From contig JAWZYV010018238.1 in the NCBI GenBank assembly GCA_038373885.1, positions 41,298 through 105,297 of the forward strand: a DNA stretch of 64,000 bases, given 5' to 3'. The translations under genes were made by a program, and so were the position numbers. Below the pieces are notes generated by a model. It searched no databases. It saw only the letters and a list, made by a program, of their open reading frames with translations, and was not told the origin of the DNA. Position 1 is the first letter of the stretch. Every line of letters begins with the position of its first letter. Of the stretch, positions 1 to 10,366 are shown in pieces. The DNA comes from Cheiracanthium punctorium (Eukaryota > Arthropoda > Arachnida > Araneae > Cheiracanthiidae).

Positions 1-310
1 AACGATGGAAATACATGGATATAGAAGAACAACTGGATAGACTGCCCAATGCTGAAAAAAGAGCAGCCGTTGCCATCGCTCGATGTAACTACCAGCAACG
101 AAATGCGGGGCGGACGATCGAATCGTCGACCGCCATGTTGACACAGACTGCCTGCCCGCGCGCACAGTCGGTCTGTGTAAAAAAAAATGGTCTCCAGATC
201 TGTGGCACGCGAGGAACAATTCGATCGACTGCTATCTTGCTGGTAGTTAAATCGAGCGATGGCAACGGTTGCCCTTTTTCAGCAATCGGAAATGGTAGCG
301 ATTCAAAGGG
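1..310. repeat. Foldback (palindromic) element, copy 1, cut by window edge
   Basis: The stretch folds on itself. A left arm from about 40 to 160 (containing AATGCTGAAAAAAG and GCAGCCGTTGCCATCGC) is the reverse complement of a right arm from about 166 to 290 (GCGATGGCAACGGTTGCC, CTTTTTCAGCA). The same arms occur at 36195-36455, and one arm occurs at 52590-52740, so this is a dispersed foldback family. The left terminus lies outside the window. The open frames on either strand here come from the palindrome and are not genes. Confidence 0.75.
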
Positions 311-1090
311 TTCACTAAGCGGCAATCGTCGTTTTAGCACTTCCAAGTTGAATCCTATTTGCATTTTGGATTGTGAGGAGAAAAGTGCATATTCTTCGTC
401 TTGTGGTAACTGAACGCGTGAGATTTATTAATTATAGAAGGACCAGAGCCCGACTGAGCCAAAATGGGGCCCAGGGCATAAATTTGTTTTGGAGGACCCT
501 TTTATACATACCCATTCAGTTTACAAGTGTTAAAATGCCTGGAACTACAGGCTTACTTCAGTTCCAGGCTTTCTACTCTTGTGGATGCTTGGTACTTTTC
601 TGTAACTGGAATTTTTTTAGTATCGTTTAGTAATTCTTTTAGAGAATTCTTTAAGCAGAGAAAGAGAGAGAGAATTTTTCTAGAAACAAAACATTTCTAC
701 AAAATACAATAGACACATCTCTTGATTTGGGTCCCCCACCTTTGACTGGTGGCCCAGAGCAGCTGCCCCGCCTGCCCTTGCCTTAGTAAGGCTCTGAGAA
801 TGACGCTTTTCAGGGAGGTTTTCCCGTTTTGGACTAGGTGTAGGGAGAAATGTGTTAATGACTATGAAAATGAATGATGGATGAAAGTCGAACAAGTGTT
901 GCTATAGTGACCAAAGTGAAGCGTTTAGAGGCGGAAAAGGAAATCTCCTTCCTTAATTTTGATTGAATTGAAAAAAAATAATAATAAAAGTCTCTTCTCT
1001 TGATGGAAAGTGTTATAGCTTTGTCTTTGCTTAATTTGGTTTTGCAGATTTGTCGTTGTTTTACACTGGAAAGTAAGAGAGATTTAGATT
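300..1090 (+). repeat. Old dispersed repeat (family K), split by a hAT element
   Basis: Segments 300-435 and 805-1090 match 5160-5460 in order: TTTTAGCACTT, AAGT(T/G)CATATT-type sequence, GGATTTATTATT, GACGCTTTT, CAGGGA(G/A)GTTTTC, GTTGCT(A/G)TAGT(G/T)ACC. A shorter match lies at 4010-4150. In the copy at 5160 the sequence runs straight through the point where this copy is interrupted, so 444-796 is a later insertion. No coding capacity is visible. Confidence 0.6.
444..796. mobile_element. Short non-autonomous hAT element
   Basis: The ends are CAGAGCC and GGCTCTG. The flanking 8-mers AGAAGGAC (436-443) and AGAATGAC (797-804) differ at one base, as expected for an aged 8-bp hAT target duplication. 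The uninterrupted relative at 5160-5460 gives the empty site. The 353-bp interior has no transposase. Confidence 0.75.
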
Positions 1091-1476
1091 ATCTTCGTTG
1101 AATGCTTTTATTTAAAAATGCCCCCCAAATTCGAACAATATGTAGAATAATACTAGAAGGTTTTGCTTATAACATAAACCCGACTTAATTTACTTTCTTT
1201 GTAGAGTCATTTTTCTACATCAGATACACATTCACTGCGATTTCTTTATCCATATTTCCATGAATTTAAAAATGTTTTCATTAATTTTAAAATACCAAAT
1301 AAATTAAAGAAATGTTTACTCGTATTTCAATCTCAAATATGTTTTACCGGTAGGAAAACGTAAGGAAGTTTAAACACTTGTGAGAAAAACACGGACGCAA
1401 CTGTGAATGTAAATATAAAAATATTTATTAATTTACAGTTTTTCTGTCTTTAATGATAAATACAACTTTGGTAGTG
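1091..1476. other. AT-rich sequence with a possible minus-strand poly(A) signal
   Basis: Nothing else is recognised. AATAAA on the minus strand at 1424-1429 could be the polyadenylation signal of the minus-strand gene at 2539-3477, which would give a 3' UTR of about 1.1 kb containing the 135-bp repeats. Confidence 0.25.
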
Positions 1477-1704
1477 TTAGGCATCTACATCTGATTCCGA
1501 GGTACTATCATAGGAAGGTTCGAAGATGGCATGAACAACTGGTGAATTTGAAACAGCTTATGGTATGAGCAACTGTTCAAGAGAATAAAATTGTTGATAG
1601 GTTTCCTCACTCCAGGATTGGTGACAAAGAGACTTGATGCTGGTTGATAAAGTTCTTTTCCAAAGTCAGTATGCAGATGAGTCCGACATCATCACAGATG
1701 AAGG
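1477..1704 (-). pseudogene. Stop-interrupted reading frame, possible decayed exon
   Basis: One minus-strand frame reads about 75 codons from a Met-Met at about 1692 to a TAA at 1477-1479. Its composition is protein-like and it ends in an acidic tail (TSESDVDA). It is broken by an in-frame TGA at 1666-1668 and TAA at 1558-1560. The piece SEETYQQF faintly resembles LEEITFQQF in the membrane protein encoded just upstream on the same strand, so it may be a dead duplicate of part of that gene. This is a weak inference, and no splice signals were identified. Confidence 0.25.
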
Positions 1705-1982
1705 TGCTCGTAAAAACGCAAAAGCTGTGAAGATAAGCTTGGAAGAGAAACGGTAAAGCTGTATTCCTGGCGCATTGTATGATGCAAGAATGGAAGGTGA
1801 TTGAATCGGGACGCCGAGATTGAGATGGTGCAGTTTTTGACTATTGGTAACGTTGCCAATTCAATGTACATATTGGTTATTTGCGATGAAACTTGGCGGA
1901 AATCTGCGCATTTGCTCGGCGTGTAAGAAGTAGAAGAAACTGTTTATCAATAATGTATTCTATTAGTAGAAGATAGGCGAAT
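1705..1982. other. Spacer between decayed frame and tandem repeat
   Basis: No repeat match, RNA gene or sustained reading frame was identified here. Confidence 0.4.
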
Positions 1983-2535
1983 ATGTTGACATTGAGATCT
2001 GTAGATCTAGTCCCTTCTTGGTTGAAGAAATATGTTTTCTTCATGCTATTGCATTTGTTGTTGCTGCTTCATAAGCTATTGCAGTTGAGTAGTGAAGAGG
2101 TCACGGCGACTATTGAAGATGAAGTCTTATTGCTTTTATCGCTAGCAGTCTGTTCTTGCTTGAAGAAATCTGCTGTTCATAATATTGTAGCTGTCGTTGT
2201 TGTTTTATCAGCTATTGTAATTAGGTGGTGAAGAAGCTGTGGCAACTATTGAAGAAGTCTATTGCTTTTAATCTGCAGCAATCCATTCTTGGTTGAAGAA
2301 ATAGGCTGTATCCATGATATTGTAGATGTTGTTACTTTATCAGCTATTGTAATTAGGTGGTGAAGAAGATATGGCGACTATTGAAGAAGAAGTCTATTGC
2401 TTTTGTCGGTAGCAGTCCGTTCTTGGTTGAAGAAATAGGCTGTGTTCGTGATATTGTAGCTGTCGTTATTGTTTTATCAGCTATTGTAATTAGGTGATGA
2501 AGAGGCTATGGCGACTATTGAAGAAGAAGGCTATT
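1983..2535 (-). repeat. ~135-bp tandem array, four units, 3' of the membrane-protein gene
   Basis: The anchor AGCTATTG recurs near 2074, 2211, 2343 and 2480, giving units of about 132-137 bp. Each unit carries TTGAAGAAATA, ATATTGTAGNTGT and GACTATTGAAGA. On the minus strand each unit stays open for about 40 codons and then meets a TAA, so the array is not obviously coding. It begins a few bases after the stop codon of the ORF at 2539-3477 and would form its 3' UTR. Confidence 0.75.
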
Positions 2536-2538
2536 GTT

Positions 2539-3477
2539 TTAATTTCGAACTGGTCTGATACAGGAAAGTCTGGAGAAAAATTTGCGGATTCGTCTGAATT
2601 TCTTTTTCTTTGGAATAATCATGACTATTGCATTTGGAAAGACTTCTGTAGCTGGAAGAGATTCTGTGATTAGAGGTTGGGCTGGATCTGTTATTTGTGG
2701 TTCGATTTCGTATTGTTCATCTATTATTTCGTCTGTAACTGTGAATTGAGTGTTTGTGGATTCGTCTATTGTTTGGAAATGTTCGAAGACTAGTGGAGGT
2801 TCTTCTTCTTCTTCTATTAACGGCTGGTTCTGTGGCTGAGTTTCTGTTTCTTCTGTGATTTCTGGTGGTAATTCTTCAAGTCCAAAATGGTTTAGTAAAT
2901 ATCTATTTATTTCAAAGATGATCAAGTGACTATTTATATCTATTGAATCGTTAAGGGTTGAGAAGAGTCGCCAGGTTATTGCATCAATGTGTTGCTGATA
3001 GTAGCTTGGCCCAGGGTTGATTGAAAAATAGTTATTGAACTGTTGAAAAGTGATTTCTTCCAGCTGAAAATATCTATTGTCTATTGAATGGTATGAACTT
3101 ACAGAACTTGCAGCTGATGAGAGGGATGCAGAGTCACTATTGTCTTGTGAGGATTCTTGGATGGAGTTAGGAACTATGGAACTGATTTCCTCCTTCTTCA
3201 CCACCGAAGATCCCCCCGAGATGTCAGCAGGAGGATCAAACGCATCAAAATACTCCAACAACTTTACTATAAAGTAAACGAAAATAGTAATAGCAACACC
3301 AAAAAGTAGCACCGCCATTCTTTCATAAGGGTCTTTTATAGACTGACTTTGATTGTTAAAATTCGATAGTTTTATCTTTATTTTTTTAACAATGAAAAAT
3401 ACCTTAATGAATTGGAATATTTCCTCATCTTTCTTGTCGCAACAATTAAAAAATAAAATGCCGGGTTTGTTGAACAT
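2539..3477 (-). CDS. Predicted single-pass membrane protein, function unknown
   Basis: This is the longest open frame in the window, 312 codons, uninterrupted, outside any repeat I recognise, so I take it as a real gene or a 3' exon. The protein has a basic N-terminal stretch, one strong hydrophobic segment at about residues 55-77 (VLLFGVAITIFVYFIVKLL), a Ser-rich linker at about 105-130, a long acidic Gln/Glu/Pro-rich middle (about 200-275) and a basic C-terminus (KKKKFRRIRKF, then Cys-Ile-Arg-Pro). Charge around the helix suggests one end in the cytosol, but orientation is uncertain. The start is doubtful: Met-1 at 3477 gives an odd lysine-rich leader, and Met-53 (3318) sits just before the helix and could be the true start, or follow an upstream exon. 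A 135-bp tandem repeat starts right after the stop. I recognise no family, and no catalytic motif is visible. Confidence 0.55.
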   Translation of the reverse strand: MFNKPGILFFNCCDKKDEEIFQFIKVFFIVKKIKIKLSNFNNQSQSIKDPYERMAVLLFGVAITIFVYFIVKLLEYFDAFDPPADISGGSSVVKKEEISSIVPNSIQESSQDNSDSASLSSAASSVSSYHSIDNRYFQLEEITFQQFNNYFSINPGPSYYQQHIDAITWRLFSTLNDSIDINSHLIIFEINRYLLNHFGLEELPPEITEETETQPQNQPLIEEEEEPPLVFEHFQTIDESTNTQFTVTDEIIDEQYEIEPQITDPAQPLITESLPATEVFPNAIVMIIPKKKKFRRIRKFFSRLSCIRPVRN

Positions 3478-4430
3478 TACATTTAAACAATGTAAAAACT
3501 AAAATTAAAAGTATGCTCAAATATGTTAATTTCAATTCATATGTTATGCTACAGCTTGAATATTTGCCATTCACGGAGAGATGAAATATTTCACTCTGCT
3601 AATTACACCTACCTGTCAAGGATTATGTTTATATAGAAAACTGTTTTATTTGTAACCTTAATGTAAAATGACTGCCGTGTATAATCTTGCGTAAATTTCC
3701 ACCCAATAAAAAGTCGCTAATATCCAAGCTGTCTCCATTTTATTTGTTATTCATAATATGACTTTGGAGCAAAATCACATAAAAATAAACTGTTCCGCAA
3801 AAATTCAAATGCATGTATCATTTGTCAAAAGCAGGTGGGTTCAACTTTGTATATATTTAAATTGAATCCCCTTTAAATTTTAATCCATTTCATAAAATAC
3901 CGTTACCTTATTTTTACATAAACTTTTAATTTAATCTATAAAGGTATACGATTAATCTGGAACGTTTTGTATATTATAAGAGAAGAGAGACCGGGACTCA
4001 TCCTCTTTAATTCTAATTACAAGGAAGTTGAGAACAAGTTTTGCTCTTTTTACCAAAGTGAAACTTTAAAATTGAAAAAAAGAATATTTTTTTCCATAAT
4101 TTTCATTGAATTGGAAAAAGAAAGTTTTAGTAGTCTCTTCTGCTGAAACTATCGTGGTATATATTAACGCAACGTAGGATTAGTTATCGTTTAATGAGTT
4201 CTAAGGTGTCCGTTGAGAAATGATGAACCGACACTTTTAAATTCATGAAATATTTATTAGCGTGGTGTATTGGGCTTCTGTCCATATTATATCGTAACAA
4301 ATCTACTAGTACTATCCATTGACACATACTAATATTATTTCTCTTCGTTTCTTCTCCTTGAAGGCTCAATTTAAAACTTTCATAAATCCATCTCGTGAAA
4401 TGTATATTAAACTGCGTCATCTGGAGCAAC
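3478..4430. other. Upstream region of the membrane-protein gene; family K fragment
   Basis: AT-rich DNA. The part at about 4010-4150 (TTACCAAAGTGAAACTTTAAA, then a TTTTCATTGAATTGG tract) matches the family K repeat at 900-1010. No clear promoter could be assigned. Confidence 0.35.
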
Positions 4431-4436
4431 GATTTA

Positions 4437-4814
4437 GAACCGTACCCATTGCAAACAGGACTTTTTTTTTGTGGCAAGGTTTATCTCTCGCACAATTTTT
4501 ATTTGTGACGTTACGCTTCTTTCTGGTGTAATTGGGACGTAGAAGGGAAAGAGGTGTGGGGACTCCGTACAGAGGTCACGTGATTTTTGAGTTGTCCAGT
4601 GGGTGCCTTCAAGGTATCACCTTCACCTGTGAAGAGCTGTCACAGAGTAGCAATCATTCACCAATAACAGATCTGGTAAAGATCATGTGTTTAGATAGCC
4701 TTAGCTAACCTTAGGCAAAAAAAAATCACAAAAAAAAAAAAATGTGCGAGAGATGAACCTTAAAAACAGAAAAAAAAAAAAAAAAACCAGTCCTGTTTGC
4801 AAAGGGTACGGTTC
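4437..4814. mobile_element. MITE with ~26-bp TIRs and TA target site (Tc1/mariner type)
   Basis: The left end GAACCGTACCC(A)TTGCAAAC and the right end, which reads inward as GAACCGTACCC(T)TTGCAAAC, are inverted repeats. A second inverted block is GGTT(T/C)ATCTCTCGCACA. A TA dinucleotide flanks both ends (4435-4436 and 4815-4816). Poly(A)/poly(T) tracts lie between the TIR blocks. There is no transposase, so it is non-autonomous at 378 bp. Confidence 0.7.
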
Positions 4815-4831
4815 TAAATAGTTCCTCGGAA

Positions 4832-5159
4832 TGGCTTCCAGTAACGTCTGTCAAATAATGAAAAGACGGTTTTCTGCCAATAAGCACAGTTTCATCTTCC
4901 GGTTCACTCCACTATGCAACCTTTCAACCCCAAACATCCGTACGGGTGAAAGCAAAGCAATTGCCTTTCTACAGTACAGAATTCTGTGTTCGAAACCCCT
5001 GTACGGGTTTCTTTTTCTTAATTAATCTCACCCCCCCCTCTTTCTTCAAACGTATGAATAAATGAAGAATACTACTTGAGTATCCATTATGTGCTAATAC
5101 TACTTTGCTAATGACCAGGTGGATAAGCGAGGTGGGGGTGTTTTATGAAAAGTGTCTTT
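4832..5159. other. Unassigned AT-rich stretch
   Basis: A short open frame is present but has no start context, domain or splice support. No repeat match was recognised. Confidence 0.35.
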
Positions 5160-5460
5160 CAACAGTCATCATCTTTTAGCACTTTCAAGTTCAGTCCTAA
5201 TTGCTTTTCTGATAGTGAAGGAAGCTGCGCTTTTTTCCCCTTGTGGAAGTTAAACGTAGGATTTATTATTTAGGTAGAAAACGCTTTTGCAGGGAAGTTT
5301 TCTTTTCGGACTAGCTGTTAGGAGAGAGATGTGTGAAAATGATGCGTGGTGTGGAAAGAGTGTTGCTGTAGTTACCAGAGTGTAACTGTAAATGGAGAAA
5401 TAAAATATCTTCCGTAATTGAACCGGCAAGAAGAAAAAATGGAAAAACTGCACTTTTAGC
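5160..5460 (+). repeat. Dispersed repeat family K, uninterrupted copy
   Basis: It matches 300-435 joined to 805-1010 and supplies the empty-site reference for the hAT insertion at 444-796. It contains no coding signal. Confidence 0.6.
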
Positions 5461-5859
5461 CGATATTAAACCGAGTTAATCATTTTAAGGCTGAACGCAA
5501 GGCTCACAGCGGAGTGTAAGAACATACATCTCTCCAACTCTTCTCAACAAGGTTTTTTTTTTTTTTAGTCGGATCATTCGAGATTTATTCGTTCGTAAGA
5601 TCAAATCGTCTTCAGAACCCTCTTTACTTTTTTGTTTTCTTGATTTCTGTGAAATGGTTTCGATGGCGTTAAAGTAGTTCATTGATTTTATTAGTTTATT
5701 TTTCTTTAAATACCGGCAAAACAGTCTTGAAAGGGATTTTTCCTTTGTCTTATTCGAATCAAGAGGTTTTTACGTTTCTGTACGAACTATAAAAAGTATC
5801 GCAAAACTCTCGGAATTTAGAATTTAAGCGCTTCCCTGAAAGAAGTATTCATTCCTGTA
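5461..5859. other. Unassigned sequence
   Basis: No repeat, RNA gene or supported exon was seen. A T-rich run lies at 5552-5566. Confidence 0.35.
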
Positions 5860-6185
5860 CAGCTGTGGCCTCACCACTAAGCTCCGTTCCCATGAGAACA
5901 CGGGAAGTGGTCCAGCATTGGCTTGGCCACTGCTTGGGAGGGTGAACACCTCTCTCTGCTGGATATCGAACGCTAATGGGAGCTCATGCACGTAAATCTA
6001 TTCGTAGCCCCAACGTTCTCCATGTTTAAATGGTATCTCTGAAGTGCTGATTTTATGTTGTGGTTGGTCCCTCATCTGCAAATGGCTCAAAATTAGGAAA
6101 GCATTATCAGCAAGCATCGCTGTTATTGGCCCTCGTAGTGGTCAAGCCTCCAGGTAGACCGCTGACCTGGCCATTATAAAGAAAA
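5860..6185 (+). mobile_element. S1 SINE-like retroposon, divergent copy
   Basis: It shares CTCCGTTCCCAT(G/A)AGAACACGG, GCTTGGCCA(C/G)TGCTTGGGAG and GGTCCCTC.TCTG with the S1 copies at 10508-10865 and 19626-20001. The 3' part (TATTGGCCCTCGTAGTGGTC, GGTAGACCGCTGA) matches the variant 3' part of the minus copy at 24700-24995. The A-rich end follows at about 6180. Confidence 0.65.
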
Positions 6186-7640
6186 AAAATTCTGTGTACT
6201 TTTTTTTTTAAATAGGGTACATGGAACAGTACATAGAAAGAACACCCGTGAATTACTAAGTAATAGATTCATATTTATGGCAGTCAGAGCACGGACGGAA
6301 AGACAGACAGAGAGAAATTATAAACTATTTTCAACTTTGTTGAAAGGACTTGAATATTGCTATTTCTCATTTTTTAATGGAACAATCATTCTAAGATTTT
6401 TGAACATTTAACGTATGTCACTGCAGTTAATTTATTTACTTATTATTCTTAATGTTGTTGGAGTATCCTCGGTCGATGTTCTGAATAGATTCCTTCTATG
6501 CTTAAGTTATTTATTTACCCATGACTTCTACTAGCGAAAAATTCCAAAATGGCGCACTTCAGCATTTCAGCAAATATAATTCAGCCCATGCAAATTCAAA
6601 CAACTCCTGACAGTTTAGAAATTCTTTACCTACTTTCAGAAAACCAGAGGGAACGGAATAAGAGCTGCCTCCTTTTCACAAAGTTTGAGAAATTCTACCT
6701 TCCACCGGGGACATAACGAATGAAATGGGTAACGTTCTCTGCTCTGCTTATCTCTTCCCAAACAGAGTTCTCTGCTCAGTGTACACAGCGGTCACCCACC
6801 AAAGTTCTGCTAGACGTAGATAACGCCCCTGGACTTCTTTTGCACCTGTGGCCACATAAATCTGGGATAATGATGCACAAACACTCTGAGAAACAGAAAA
6901 GTTGATTTCTATACGGTGAAACTTCGCCGCATTGAATTGCAGTTAATTATATTTGAAGCGCAGATCACAAATTAGATTAACATCGTATCCCTTTTTTTTA
7001 ACTCTTTCCAATTATGATTATGTACGTTAGTGTCTGTCAGTCCGTCTATACACTAACTGCCTATTTATAAATCGATTACTACTACAGAATTCAGAAATCT
7101 TGTTGTCAAAACTAATATTTGCTTTGCACATTGTGGAGATTTTTTACATTTTGACTATTATGATTATTTTTAAACAAAATTTTGTATAAAAAGATTATGT
7201 GACTAAGTATTGTACGGTGAACTGTGGTCGAAATAAAAAAATCCATGTGCATCAGATAGAATATTACCAAATTACTCTAATTTGTTAATAATAAATAATT
7301 TAAATAATTACATTTGAATATCTAAAAATCATTTGAATATCTGCTGCTTGTAAAATTTTACGTGAAAACGCTTTTATTTAATATCTCAAAATTATACTTG
7401 TTTGCACCTAGCAGATATTAATTTGACAATGACGATACGTTATTCATATATACTGCAGCATATACAACAATATTGAAAAGGTTGTATGTAGCACTTAAGA
7501 GTTCCTTGAGTAGTCATTCGTTAAAGCTTGCAAGTTTAAACCAAACGAGCGAAATTCGATCAGTCGGAGCGATTTTTGGCCAGTTTGAAAAAGTGAGCTT
7601 CTCCTTTAGGAGCGTTTTTCGATCACAAGAGCGTAGCGGA
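6186..7640. other. Gene-free AT-rich DNA
   Basis: The only distinct landmark is ACGGACGGAAAGACAGACAG at about 6291-6310, a simple motif also near 46280. Short open frames have no supporting signals. Confidence 0.35.
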
Positions 7641-7675
7641 ATATAACAATAAGCGAGGTGGGGATTTCTCGGAAA

Positions 7676-7744
7676 ATGAAAGGAAGCGAGGATAGGAGTT
7701 CTCAGAAAAAAGACTACTTAAAGAGCACTTTCGCGGAAATACCG
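7676..7744 (+). CDS. Candidate short first coding exon, unsupported beyond splice donor
   Basis: An ATG at 7676 opens 23 codons (begins MKGSEDRSSQKK) that run to CCG followed by GTAAGT at 7745, a consensus 5' splice site, phase 0. The 150 bp before it (AGCGATTTTTGGCC, GAGCGTAGCGG) is less AT-rich than its surroundings. No downstream partner exon was found, so this is a guess based on donor quality and composition alone. It could equally be chance. Confidence 0.15.
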
Positions 7745-7859
7745 GTAAGTTTCCATGGAAAAGGGTCGTTCCGCAATGTATCTTTTTTTCGCTCTTTGGG
7801 TTTAAACGTCTTTTTTAGAGATATTCGGGCATGTCAAACAAAATAAATGATATAGGATA

Positions 7860-8200
7860 TTAAAAATTACAAGATAAAGTTCTTCGTCAAAATTAGTGTT
7901 TGTATCACTTACAGTTCTTCTGAGGGAGCATTCAAAAGAATTCCACTTCATTAGGGCTTGTAGCAGTTAAACGATATTAATCCATTTCAACTACAATTCA
8001 ATGAGGATACAAATGACTAGACCTGCTTACTCCTCATTTAAGGGACGTAAATAACACTTAAATCTCTTTTGCAGGATCACGTAAAATTACATTATTAGTA
8101 ATATACAGCTGTTTTGAGGTTATCTCCGAAATCTCGCCAGTTTTGACGACAGTACATCACCCAATTTGGAAGGAAGACACTTGTGTTAGAAAGTGTTTTG
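7860..8200 (+). repeat. Dispersed repeat family Z, copy 1
   Basis: CACTTACAGTTCTTCTGAGG, CACTCAAAAGAATTCCA-type sequence, CCATTTCAA and then ATCTCCGAAATCTCG..CAATTTGGA are found in the same order at 10367-10480 plus 10879-11060, and partly at 9795-9885. No coding capacity. Confidence 0.55.
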
Positions 8201-8514
8201 TAATCGATGCTGTTGACATAATTTATCTTGTTTGCTTTCATTGTCACTCTGTTTCTTTAATTTGGGTTTATTAATCATTTCCTAAACCCGTGTTGAACTA
8301 AGTAGATGAATCATGTAATTATCAGTATAACCCATTCTTCTTATAACACTATCCAATAAAGCTGAAAAGTGAAATCTAAAAACTTGTAGAATAACACAAA
8401 GAAATTGAAATATTAACACAATACAGGTGTTAAGCAGTGCAGTAAAATCTGTATAAGTTGGCCACGTACGATGCAAGTGTTTTCTGGTCAATTGACACAA
8501 CTCTTACTTTAAAT

Positions 8515-8954
8515 CAGAGGTTCCCAAACTGGGTGCTGCGGCACCCTAGGGTGCCGTGAAGATAATCAAGAAAAGTGTTTTGGTGGAGTATAATCCAATA
8601 ATTTCCTCTGAACCGGCATCCTCAAGAAAGTGAGCCAAGCCGATCACTCAGTGGGCTCAAACAAAGATATTTCAGTCCAGTTCAAGACTGTCCTGTAGCC
8701 TCTCTTTTATAGGAACTCCCTGAAATGGGGGTATTGTCAAAATTCTATATTCCTTTCCCCAAGAGAGTACTTCCTTGATAGTCAGCCCTATAAACAAACA
8801 AACAAAAAATAACGTAAAATGCATCCAAACTGCTTCATATTCATATTTCTTTTAAGGAAATCTGCCGCGAAAGTTTTGAGCCTGAAAAGGGTGCCGCGAA
8901 ATGCTTTTAGCCTGACAAGGGTGCCGCGGGTAAAAAAAGTTTGGGAACCCCCTG
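8515..8954. mobile_element. Non-autonomous hAT element with perfect 8-bp TSD
   Basis: The ends are CAGAGGTTCCCAAACT and, inward from the right, CAGGGGGTTCCCAAACTT. The flanks are identical 8-mers CTTTAAAT at 8507-8514 and 8955-8962. The interior repeats the motif GGGTGCCGCG three times near the right end. No transposase reading frame. 440 bp. Confidence 0.9.
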
Positions 8955-9289
8955 CTTTAAATGATAGGAAATGTTGGTTCCGTGTGAAAGAGGTCAACTT
9001 AAGCAACTGGTCAAGGGAGCAGGTTTCACTATATGTTTGTTTCAGGTGATATTGAAAGGTTCATCCTTCTTCAGCTAGCAAAAAGTTCCAATGTCCTCAC
9101 GGGTTGAAGGGTTTGCTCGTCACTCCCGGGATAACAATGAAAGGAAATGATAAAAATAAAACAAATGTGTAACTCATTTTATCAAATCAGTTTTAATTCT
9201 CTTAAATATATGTAACATATAACTTTCAAAATTGCACTCAATGATTTTAACATTTTTATGACACCACCTCGACAGATTATGCCGAATGT

Positions 9290-9735
9290 CAACCGCGTCA
9301 GGATGACCAACGGACGAATATATAAGAAGTTGAACATTTGGAGACGGCAGAAGTGTGCTGTTCCAGGTAGTGATGCGCCATTCGAATGATTTCTATAAAT
9401 TATTATTATTATTCAAATAGGATTAGTAATCGATTCATCGAATAATGAATATTCGGATTTTCTCTATTCGTATAGTATTCGCGATTTCTTTTTCAAATTT
9501 CGAATAGAGTATGCTATTCGAATGCTATGTGCTAACCGATCGAATGAATTTTTCAAAATTGATTTTCTCGAATGCTTTAATAATCGATTAATTTGAATGG
9601 TTCCATTCGAATGATTGACCGTCACTAGTTCCAGAATTCTATCTATCCAAGTTAAGTGGCTGAAGGTCAAAGGGTCTGGAGTTTTGTACAATTTTCCTCC
9701 GATGTAACGTGAATATGCGTGAATATACGTGAATT
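9290..9735 (+). mobile_element. S2 tRNA-derived SINE, old copy split by a hAT MITE
   Basis: Segment 9290-9367 (ATGACCAACGGACGAATATATAAGAAG) matches the 5' part of the S2 copy at 12395. Segment 9628-9735 (GGTCTGGAGTTTTG, CCGATGTAACGTGAATATGCG) matches its 3' part. The two halves are separated by the hAT MITE at 9368-9627. Confidence 0.6.
9368..9627. mobile_element. hAT-type MITE, 260 bp
   Basis: The ends are TAGTGATGCGCCATTCGAA and, inward from the right, TAGTGACGGTCAATCATTCG. The flanking 8-mers GTTCCAGG (9360-9367) and GTTCCAGA (9628-9635) differ at the last base. The interior is rich in ATTCGAAT palindromes. It splits an S2 SINE. Confidence 0.85.
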
Positions 9736-9961
9736 CTATAAATACGCATCGATTTTTACGATATTTATAAATATTATTCCTATGCACCGAACCGTGTACC
9801 CTATTGAAAAGGGTGTATGTAACATTTATAGTTCTTTTACAGGAACACTCAAAAGAATTCCAATGCATTACGCTATACGAATAATCATTCTTTAATGAGT
9901 ATTTTAGAGAAAAAAATATATGTTATTAAGTATTACCTAAAACTGCTCGCCGTCAAAAATA

Positions 9962-10364
9962 TTAGGTTGTAACGAAAGTTTCCCGCCACCTCAAACATCG
10001 TCAGCACACAGTTCTCGTTGGCGTATTGGCTCATATTTTGTCAAACGATTTTTGGCATTTGGAAGAAAGAGACTTACTTTATAACATTGTGTTGTGAAAT
10101 CTGTAAAAAATATAGTTATCATTAAGTACAAGGTGTCTCAAATGACACTATCACTCTAGAGGATTAGAACCATCATTTACTTCCAGTTGTGTTGCAAAAA
10201 GTCAGCTACAGAATATCAACGAATTATGAGTACAGCTTTAAGTACTATGGTTGTATCATGTGACACTGTGCAGGTTTGATACCGAAAGTTCATAAACAGT
10301 TATCTAAGGAGTTAGAAGTGAGTTTTTCAGGCAGATTTGGCGGAAAACTTTCGTTACAACCTGA
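9962..10364. mobile_element. Mariner-type MITE, 403 bp
   Basis: TIRs of about 25 bp: left TTAGGTTGTAACGAAAGTTT followed by CCCGCCA, right reads inward as TCAGGTTGTAACGAAAGTTT then TCCGCCA. A TA dinucleotide flanks both ends (9960-9961, 10365-10366). TIRs beginning TTAGGTTG are typical of mariner elements. The interior has no transposase frame. Confidence 0.85.
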
Positions 10365-10366
10365 TA

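Noticed and set aside
9464..9868. 134-codon minus-strand open frame
   Set aside because: It begins in S2/family Z sequence and ends inside the hAT MITE, so it crosses insertion boundaries.
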